From JAYRWN01 sp041917975 (GTDB lineage: Bacteria > Bacteroidota > Bacteroidia > Chitinophagales > Saprospiraceae): a DNA stretch of 18,319 nucleotides. The notes under the pieces were generated by a model, which saw nothing but the letters and a program-made list of their open reading frames with translations, had not been told where the DNA came from and ran no database searches. Shown piece after piece: positions 12,887-18,319 of the stretch (its first letter is position 1; each line of letters begins with the position of its first letter). The DNA is taken from positions 1 to 18,319 of the forward strand of contig JAYRWN010000355.1 in NCBI GenBank assembly GCA_041917975.1, read 5' to 3'. Position numbers and translations under genes: made by a program.

Positions 12887-15524
12887 TTAATGTTTCTTCC
12901 AACACGGCAAGTCGCGATTGGCCATCTTGGAGTTTTTTGCGTTCGCGGTCGATAACATCGGCCGGAGCGTTGGCTACAAACCGTTCGTTGGCCAGTTTGC
13001 CGGCAATAATGCGGATAAACCCGAGAATATAGTCGCGTTCTTTCTGCAAGGCGTCCACATCCACCTTGGCCACCTGATCATGGTCCAACTGGAAGAAATA
13101 TTTATCCGCCCCTAAAACAAACGTCACCGGACGGTCATCATCCGCCGGAGCCGGTAGCAGTTCAGTCAGGTTGGCCAGTTTAGTCACCAAAGCCCGCAGG
13201 GCGGCGGAGTGTAATAAGTCCGCGGTGCCCGGATTGGCCCGATAAGTTAAGGCGAAGGACTCCTTTTGTTTGATTTGTTTCTGATTGCGGGTATCGCGGA
13301 TCTGGGCAATCAGTGCCTTGACATAATCCATGTTGGCGATCACCTGGGTTTGTGCAGTTTGAGGTTGAGGATAAGCCTGAACGATACAATCCACACCGTC
13401 CCGGTCCCGCAATTGGTGCCAGATCTCTTCGGTGATGAAGGGCATAAAGGGATGCAATAATTTCATCAGCTGTTCGAAAAAGCCGATAGTGGTATCGTAA
13501 GTCTGGCGGTCTAACGGCTCGCCGTAAGCCGGCTTCACCATCTCCAAGTACCAGGAACAGAAATCATCCCAAATAAAGGAATACAGTGTTTTTACGGCCT
13601 CTGACAAACGGTACTGCTGGAAGCCTGCTTCCACCTCGGAGGCCACTTGTTTAAGCCGTTCGGCAAACCAGGCCATGGCCGCGCTGTTTTCCGGTTGAAT
13701 GCTTTTTTCTTTGACCTCCCAGCCTTTTACCAGCCGGCAGGCATTCCAGATCTTATTGCAGAAATTACGGCCTTGTTCGCATAGTTTATCATCAAACAAA
13801 ATATCTCCTCCAGCCGGTGAAGCGGATAGTACCCCATAACGCACGCCGTCGGCGCCATAATCCGCGATGAGCTGTAAGGCATCCGGCGAATTGCCCAGTG
13901 ATTTACTCATCTTGCGGCGCTGTTTGTCGCGAACCATGCCGGTGAAATACACATCGCCAAACGGCTTGTCCTGCCGGTATTCGTATCCGGACATGATCAT
14001 GCGCGCCACCCACAGGAACATGATGTCCCAGCCGGTTACCAGAACTTGGGTGGGGTAATAATACTTTAACTCCCTTTCATCCCTGAAACCATTGAATACG
14101 CTGATGGGCCACAGCCAACTGGAGAACCAGGTGTCCAGCACATCTTCATCCTGGTACAGGTCAGCCGCAGTAAGCGACCGGCCCGTTTTAAGCTGCGCTT
14201 CGGCTAAAGCTTCGTCCACACTTTCGGCGACAAACACCAGTTCTTTGTCGGCGCCTTGGGCAACCACCAGATAATAAGCAGGGATGCGCTGCCCCCACCA
14301 CAATTGGCGGGATATACACCAGTCCCGGATGTTTTCCATCCAATGCCGGTAGGTATTTTTCATATTGTCCGGGTAAAAGCGGATATCCTGCTCCACCACG
14401 GCCCGCAAAGCCGGCTCGGCCAGGTCTTTCATGCGCACATACCATTGCATGGACAACCGTGGTTCCACCACCGCATTCGTGCGTTCGCTGCGCCCGACCT
14501 GGTGTTCATAGTCTTCCAGTTTGGCCAGTTGGCCATGTTCTTCCAACCACGCTACCATTTTTTTGCGGGCGACATATTTGTCTTCGCCGATGAAAAATCC
14601 CGCCGCCTCGCTCATGGTGCCATCCGCATTTAAGGTATCCAATACCGGTAAGTTATGCCGCAGGCCGATCTCATAATCGTTAGGATCATGGGCCGGAGTG
14701 ATCTTCAAGGCACCGGTTCCGAATTCGCGATCCACATAACTGTCGGCGATGATGGGTATTGGGCGGTTGGCTAAAGGTACCAGCACCATTTTGCCCACCC
14801 AGGATTTATAACGTTCATCCTCGGGATGTACAGCAATGGCGGTATCGCCCAGGATGGTTTCCGGACGGGTGGTGGCTACAGTAATGAACTGGTGCGGGTC
14901 ATCAGCGATCAGGTAACGCACATGGTGTAATTTGCTGGTTTCAGCGCCATAAATAACCTCCTCATTACTTAATACGGTCAACGCTTCCGGGTCCCAGTTG
15001 ACCATGCGGTAGCCGCGGTAAAGCTTGCCCTTGCGATAAAGATCGACAAAGGTTTTAATCACCGCCTCATAACGGATTTCGTCCATGGTGAAGGCCGTGC
15101 GCTCCCAGTCACAGGAGGCGCCTAGTTTTTGCAGCTGGTTCAGGATGATGCCGCCGTATTTATGCGTCCATTGCCAGGCATAATCGATGAATTGTTCGCG
15201 GGTTAAATCTCCTTTGCGCAATTTTTTTTCATCGCGCAGCCAACGCACCACTTTAGCTTCGGTAGCGATGGACGCGTGGTCCGTACCGGGCACCCAGCAG
15301 GCATTCAGACCCTGCATGCGGGCATGGCGGATGAGTACGTCCTGGATGGTGTTGTTCAGAATATGGCCCATGTGCAATACTCCGGTCACATTGGGCGGCG
15401 GAATGACGATGGTATACGGTTTGCGCTCATCGGGTAGGGAACGGAAATAGTTCTGCTCTAACCAATGTTTATACCACTTCTCCTCTATAGCCTGGGGGGC
15501 ATACCGCGTATCCAGCGACGACAT
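12873..15524 (-). CDS. valS: Valyl-tRNA synthetase
   Basis: A full-length class I aminoacyl-tRNA synthetase of 883 residues that charges tRNA-Val in the cytoplasm. The HIGH-type motif is HMGH at 51-54 in PPPNVTGVLHMGHI, and KMSKS is at 538-542. The CP1 editing domain, which clears mischarged threonine, shows TTRPET (218-223) and FGTGALKITPAHDPND (268-283). The anticodon-binding domain follows (~600-760). The C-terminal Val-type coiled coil is around 820-883 (LQKERDYILGFI ... ERKKLQDGQSRLAVLEETL). The start MSSLDTRYAPQAIEEKW at 15524 fits the family. A TATCTTTG element 23 bp upstream suggests a very short leader. A degraded HTH-like frame overlaps its last codons. Confidence 0.99.
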   Translation of the reverse strand: MSSLDTRYAPQAIEEKWYKHWLEQNYFRSLPDERKPYTIVIPPPNVTGVLHMGHILNNTIQDVLIRHARMQGLNACWVPGTDHASIATEAKVVRWLRDEKKLRKGDLTREQFIDYAWQWTHKYGGIILNQLQKLGASCDWERTAFTMDEIRYEAVIKTFVDLYRKGKLYRGYRMVNWDPEALTVLSNEEVIYGAETSKLHHVRYLIADDPHQFITVATTRPETILGDTAIAVHPEDERYKSWVGKMVLVPLANRPIPIIADSYVDREFGTGALKITPAHDPNDYEIGLRHNLPVLDTLNADGTMSEAAGFFIGEDKYVARKKMVAWLEEHGQLAKLEDYEHQVGRSERTNAVVEPRLSMQWYVRMKDLAEPALRAVVEQDIRFYPDNMKNTYRHWMENIRDWCISRQLWWGQRIPAYYLVVAQGADKELVFVAESVDEALAEAQLKTGRSLTAADLYQDEDVLDTWFSSWLWPISVFNGFRDERELKYYYPTQVLVTGWDIMFLWVARMIMSGYEYRQDKPFGDVYFTGMVRDKQRRKMSKSLGNSPDALQLIADYGADGVRYGVLSASPAGGDILFDDKLCEQGRNFCNKIWNACRLVKGWEVKEKSIQPENSAAMAWFAERLKQVASEVEAGFQQYRLSEAVKTLYSFIWDDFCSWYLEMVKPAYGEPLDRQTYDTTIGFFEQLMKLLHPFMPFITEEIWHQLRDRDGVDCIVQAYPQPQTAQTQVIANMDYVKALIAQIRDTRNQKQIKQKESFALTYRANPGTADLLHSAALRALVTKLANLTELLPAPADDDRPVTFVLGADKYFFQLDHDQVAKVDVDALQKERDYILGFIRIIAGKLANERFVANAPADVIDRERKKLQDGQSRLAVLEETLKGSS

Positions 15525-15546
15525 ATCTGCTTTTTATTTTGGGGGG

Positions 15547-15554
15547 CAAAGATA
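15547..15554 (-). promoter_or_regulatory. Bacteroidota-type -7 element of the valS promoter
   Basis: On the minus strand the sequence is TATCTTTG, an exact match to the Bacteroidota -7 consensus TAnnTTTG, followed by a C-rich stretch and then A-rich leader. A second TATCTTTT lies 10 bp further upstream. No TTTG at the usual -33 distance is clear, so the start site is inferred. Confidence 0.6.
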
Positions 15555-15679
15555 CAAAAAGATACAAATGATGAACGGGCAAAGGCGTTGTACTAAAATT
15601 TCAATTTGTAAAAAAAACAGTGTAAGTTACAGACTTGAAGAACCATATATAAAGTTTTAAAAGGCAGATTAAATATATC

Positions 15680-16561
15680 GTGGAAGAGGATAAGATAAAA
15701 AAGATAATTGAACGGGAAATGATACTGCAAAACAATCTGCCGATCGACGATTTTGCAGGGTATTCAGCGTTTGAAATGCATCAATTATTATATGACCCAT
15801 TTGGTACGAACAGTCCGCTAAAACTACAGGAGCTAACGGATCAGGAGTATGACCAAATGCCCATGTTAAAAATGATTAAGGGCCTGGGCGAAATTCTTCA
15901 CGCACAGGGAGGCTTGAAGTTAACTGCCGCTGGATACTTGCCGGTGAAAGTAGTTACTGAATTTTTTTCCAGGGATTATCTGGAGTATGGGATTCCGGAG
16001 CACGACCTTAATAAGCCCAGAAAAGAAGCGGATGCATTTCCGGTACGCTTGACCAGGATAATTATGGAACTTGCCGGAATGACTAAAATTCAAAAGAACA
16101 AATTAACGCTGACCGCAAAAGGAATTAAGTTGTTAGCCGGACAATATAAAGATATGTTTAGGCATGTATTTCATGTTTTTACGACTAAATTTAATTGGGC
16201 ATATTATGGGGTGGTAGATGATGAGAAAATCGGTCAAATGGGTTATGCTTTTACCATTCTTTTGGTTTCAATTTATGGCCTGGAAAAACATTCGGAATTA
16301 TTTTATGCCAAAATTTATTTTAAAGCATTTCCACGTTTATTGGACGAATTGCCTTCTAGAATTTTAAGTAAGCTGGAATTAGGTACCATCATTTACAATC
16401 AGCGGGTATTCAGTCTATTTTTGAGATACTTTGGCCTCGTAAAAATATTTGAAGTTAAATATGAAATAAACAGAGATCAGATCATTAAAACCAACTTGTT
16501 TGATGCCTTGTTTAAGCGTCATCCTCACCGTGTATTTGTATCAAAAGACCTGAAAGGATGA
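15680..16561 (+). CDS. Hypothetical protein (293 aa), possibly winged-helix containing
   Basis: This is the only clearly coding plus-strand gene here. I do not recognise the family. It is predicted to be soluble, with no signal peptide. Two short segments have the pattern of winged-helix ends: GGLKLTAAGYLPVKVVTEFF (~76-96) and NKLTLTAKGIKLLAGQYKDM (~139-159). Helical, aromatic-rich sequence follows (FTTKFNWAYYGVVDDEKIG and later). The GTG at 15680 gives the longest frame, with AAAAGG ~15 bp upstream. An in-frame ATG at codon 14 is an alternative start. It is divergent from valS and shares a ~155-bp intergenic region with it. A copy of dispersed repeat B begins about 10 bp after its stop. Confidence 0.75.
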   Translation: MEEDKIKKIIEREMILQNNLPIDDFAGYSAFEMHQLLYDPFGTNSPLKLQELTDQEYDQMPMLKMIKGLGEILHAQGGLKLTAAGYLPVKVVTEFFSRDYLEYGIPEHDLNKPRKEADAFPVRLTRIIMELAGMTKIQKNKLTLTAKGIKLLAGQYKDMFRHVFHVFTTKFNWAYYGVVDDEKIGQMGYAFTILLVSIYGLEKHSELFYAKIYFKAFPRLLDELPSRILSKLELGTIIYNQRVFSLFLRYFGLVKIFEVKYEINRDQIIKTNLFDALFKRHPHRVFVSKDLKG

Positions 16562-16570
16562 GGTAAAAAA

Positions 16571-16655
16571 TTCTTGACCATTTTGACAAAATACTTTGGT
16601 TGGTCAACTTTAATCGGCTGCGACGGTTAAAAAATTTTCATCTAGCCAAACAAGG
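16571..16655. repeat. Dispersed intergenic repeat B, copy 3
   Basis: A diverged third copy: GACCATTTTGACAAAATAC, then CAACTTTAATCGGCTGCGAC, GGTTAAAAAATTTT and ATCTAGCCAAACAAGGTTT. Landmark order and spacing match the copies at 10550 and 10687, about 6 kb away. It lies 3' of the 15680-16561 gene. The remainder of this gap (to 16823) holds nothing I recognise. Confidence 0.7.
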
Positions 16656-16823
16656 TTTCAGGCATTGCTTTTTTCCCGCAGATTCCATAGTTTAGCACAG
16701 AATTATTTAGGCTGGAAAGCCTTTCAGTTATTAATGTTTATTTGTGTATCCACACTTGCACCCAAACGTTCACTCTAACTTATAAGGTTCCGGCTCGTTT
16801 GGCTTGGGTTAGATGCGTTTAAC

Positions 16824-17462
16824 TTACTGAATTCTTTTATTAATGTATTTTATCACCTTATCCACTCTTTTTTTCTGGCTGTCTTTTTCCAGATCATTTA
16901 AGCGCGAATTAATCAAACGGATAAAATCAGCAGCCGTTTTAGCATCAACCAAGGGGGCTGATTTCTCTAAATACATGGGAAATTGATTCGCCGGAGCCAG
17001 CAGCAATTGTTCGAAAATCAGTGGTGTCAGACCTTCCCGGTAGTCCGGTTGCGCAGCCAGCTGAATGAGGATATTGACCACATGATCACGCGTGATGACC
17101 GACCCTTGCCGGGCAGCATCCAGAATGGCCGGCAAAGCCTGAAATAATTCTTTTGGTTTTAGCGGGGTGAGATAATCCAGAGCAATCATCGCGCCCCATT
17201 GCAGGCGATTGTCCTTATGGTTCATCAGGGCCAGAAATTCCTGATGGTAAGGCGCAATTAGCTTTGGTTGGCGTGCACCCGCCTCATACAACACCTTGAT
17301 GCAATCGCTGCGGATGTCTTTATTTTTATGCTGCAAGTTGGTGACGAGTGTTTGGATGGCTTTGGTATCGTTTTGAGTGACTATACGTTCAGCAAAGGTT
17401 ATGTTTGGCTGTTCATCCCGCCGGCCCAGTGCGGAAGCCAGATGTTCAAGTACATTTTCCAT
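16824..17462 (-). CDS. HEAT-repeat-like helical protein
   Basis: A 212-residue, all-helical soluble protein built of paired helices in the manner of HEAT/ARM repeats. Examples are TKAIQTLVTNLQHKNKDIRS (residues ~33-52) with CIKVLYEAGARQPKLIAPYH, and LALMNHKDNRLQWGAMIALD (~77-96). The 'D..R....A...L' spacing typical of HEAT repeats recurs. The C-terminal end is basic (KDSQKKRVDKVIKYINKRIQ). Such folds usually bind a partner protein, but the partner is unknown. It lies 69 bp downstream of the 17532-17969 gene on the same strand and may share its transcript. Confidence 0.75.
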   Translation of the reverse strand: MENVLEHLASALGRRDEQPNITFAERIVTQNDTKAIQTLVTNLQHKNKDIRSDCIKVLYEAGARQPKLIAPYHQEFLALMNHKDNRLQWGAMIALDYLTPLKPKELFQALPAILDAARQGSVITRDHVVNILIQLAAQPDYREGLTPLIFEQLLLAPANQFPMYLEKSAPLVDAKTAADFIRLINSRLNDLEKDSQKKRVDKVIKYINKRIQ

Positions 17463-17531
17463 TCACTTCATTTAAAGCTCGGTTCGATCAAAGTGCACTA
17501 AATTACTGATCTTTTGAGTCTCAAAATAATT

Positions 17532-17969
17532 TTAATTTAGGACTGGATCAGAGCTGACTTGTTTAGGCCAGGCCAATAAGAAAGGATTATCCTGGGTAAA
17601 AAGCTGATCGTGAGCGGTACTCCAGGAGGTATTTCCATTAAAATGCCACACGGTTTTAATCTGACCATGTTCTCTTCTCCAAATTTCACGGGAAATCCAG
17701 CTGTGTGCGGAGCGAACCCGGACATAAATATCCTCGCCATCCTTTCCTTCCGGGAAAGCGGAATCCGGGTGCCATTGCAGTTCGGGGTAAAGGGACCACA
17801 TCTGTCGAAGATACTGCATAAAACTCCCGGCACTTAACGCACCCATGCTGCTATGAAACAGAAAATCAGGGCTTAAATTAAAAAATAATTGGTCTGGGTC
17901 GGGCTTGTTAAGCCAGGTAAAAATAGCCGGGGCAGATAGCTGTGATTTGGTTAAAAGTGTCATGATCAT
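17532..17969 (-). CDS. Small soluble protein, possibly NTF2/SnoaL-like
   Basis: A 145-residue protein with no signal peptide or membrane helix. The order of an N-terminal helix (APAIFTWLNKPDPDQLFFNL), a mid-protein helix (AGSFMQYLRQMWSLYPELQW) and then strands ending in GQIKTVWHFNGNTSW is what an NTF2-like (SnoaL-type) fold would show. No catalytic Asp/His pair can be pinned down. Two close ATG codons (residues 1 and 3) are possible starts. A short dyad TTTTGAG-T-CTCAAAA (17512-17526) lies just after its stop and might act as a weak terminator. Function unknown; the fold call is tentative. Confidence 0.6.
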   Translation of the reverse strand: MIMTLLTKSQLSAPAIFTWLNKPDPDQLFFNLSPDFLFHSSMGALSAGSFMQYLRQMWSLYPELQWHPDSAFPEGKDGEDIYVRVRSAHSWISREIWRREHGQIKTVWHFNGNTSWSTAHDQLFTQDNPFLLAWPKQVSSDPVLN

Positions 17970-18104
17970 AAAATATTAAAGACCCAAAGCTAAGTGTTCC
18001 GGGCCCTTAATTTGTGACCAGCTTGTTTCTTAATATTAATTTAACCTGAACGGTGTTCCACAATCTTAGTCTTTTATCCTGAATCCAGTCCTTAATCCTT
18101 CCCT

Positions 18105-18319
18105 TCATTTAATCGAATCGCAGATGCCCCACCTAAACTCTTCGGGCAGTTTATAGCCACATTGTCTGGTGGTAAGCAATATCCTCCCCGCTGGCGTGAT
18201 TCATGAGCGATCAGATGACCTAAAAATGGGATCATCCCAAGCCTGAAAGCGGGCAAGCAAAGCCGGTTTCTCGTTGATGTGGTTGTGAATATGCCAGGTA
18301 TCCAAAATTAGTTGAGTAA
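18105..18319 (-). pseudogene. Decayed DinB-family gene (runs off the window)
   Basis: Two recognisable ends of a DinB-family protein sit too close together. The N-terminal type sequence is TQLILDTWHIHNHINEK (18319-18260), and the C-terminal type is MIPFLGHLIAHESRQRG, then ILLTTRQCGYKLPEEFRWGI, ending at a TGA (18105-18107). DinB-like proteins are ~150-170 residue four-helix bundles with metal-binding His; the C-terminal 'HE..H.G' motif is here HESRQRG, with the second His missing. The segments are in three different frames, with a frame change near 18250 and a one-base shift near 18186. About 100 codons between them are gone. This indicates internal deletion and decay. The start may lie just outside the window. 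Confidence 0.6.

Noticed and set aside
14256..14633. Plus-strand frame of 125 codons, and others within 12918-15450
   Set aside because: Antisense or out-of-frame shadows of valS.
17537..17833. Second minus-strand frame of 98 codons overlapping the gene at 17532-17969
   Set aside because: It is an out-of-frame overlap with lower coding character than the 145-codon frame.
18007..18108. 33-codon frame MKGRIKDWIQDKRLRLW... whose ATG overlaps the DinB remnant stop
   Set aside because: Too short and of simple TTAATCCT-like composition on the other strand; no family recognised.
1..18319. tRNA or rRNA genes
   Set aside because: No cloverleaf with a TTCGANTC-type T arm and no rRNA signature was seen in the gene-free gaps.

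Overview
The window looks like a chromosomal segment of a Bacteroidota (Bacteroidetes) bacterium. The signs are a TAnnTTTG-type promoter element (TATCTTTG) just ahead of valS, few obvious Shine-Dalgarno sites, a GH97 lipoprotein (a family typical of Bacteroidota polysaccharide utilisation loci), and the N-terminal end of a Bacteroidota-style tyrosine recombinase. All calls are from reading the sequence; no database search was run. Almost every gene is on the minus strand; the clear exception is the gene at 15680-16561.

Layout. (1) 1-1338, mobile/accessory edge: the 3' end of a group II intron (domains V and VI), an AT-rich orphan gene on the opposite strand, and a tyrosine recombinase cut off after its N-terminal part. 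(2) 1339-3254, a row of minus-strand modules separated by copies of one minisatellite-like repeat (ACGAATAC runs followed by GCCAATGGCCAGCAGCCAAC-type blocks). The modules are a MntA-HepT toxin-antitoxin pair whose hepT has an in-frame amber codon, and a RibD/DHFR-like reductase with a one-base frameshift. (3) 3255-7852: a six-helix membrane protein, then a GH97 glycoside hydrolase preceded by the 3' stub of another gene. The GH97 and the stub lie between two ~178-bp direct repeats, each carrying a copy of a small His/Cys-rich protein gene; a DUF6544-like membrane protein follows. (4) 7853-10954: two non-coding stretches with dispersed repeats flank a membrane protein and an AraC-type regulator. 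(5) 10955-15524, the most chromosomal-looking part: folE, a GNAT acetyltransferase and valS, with two degraded gene stubs in the gaps. (6) 15525-18319: an unrecognised 293-residue protein, a HEAT-like protein, a possible NTF2-like protein, and a decayed DinB-family gene running off the window.

No single new multi-gene defence or biosynthetic system stands out. The clearest theme is an accessory region in decay. Broken or truncated genes include the recombinase, hepT, the RibD-like gene, a 3' stub beside GH97, one copy of the small His/Cys gene, an HTH-like remnant after valS, and a DinB remnant. At least three distinct dispersed repeat types lie between them. The most interesting points are the repeat-bracketed modules, the toxin gene broken while its antitoxin is intact, and the hydrolase enclosed by direct repeats.
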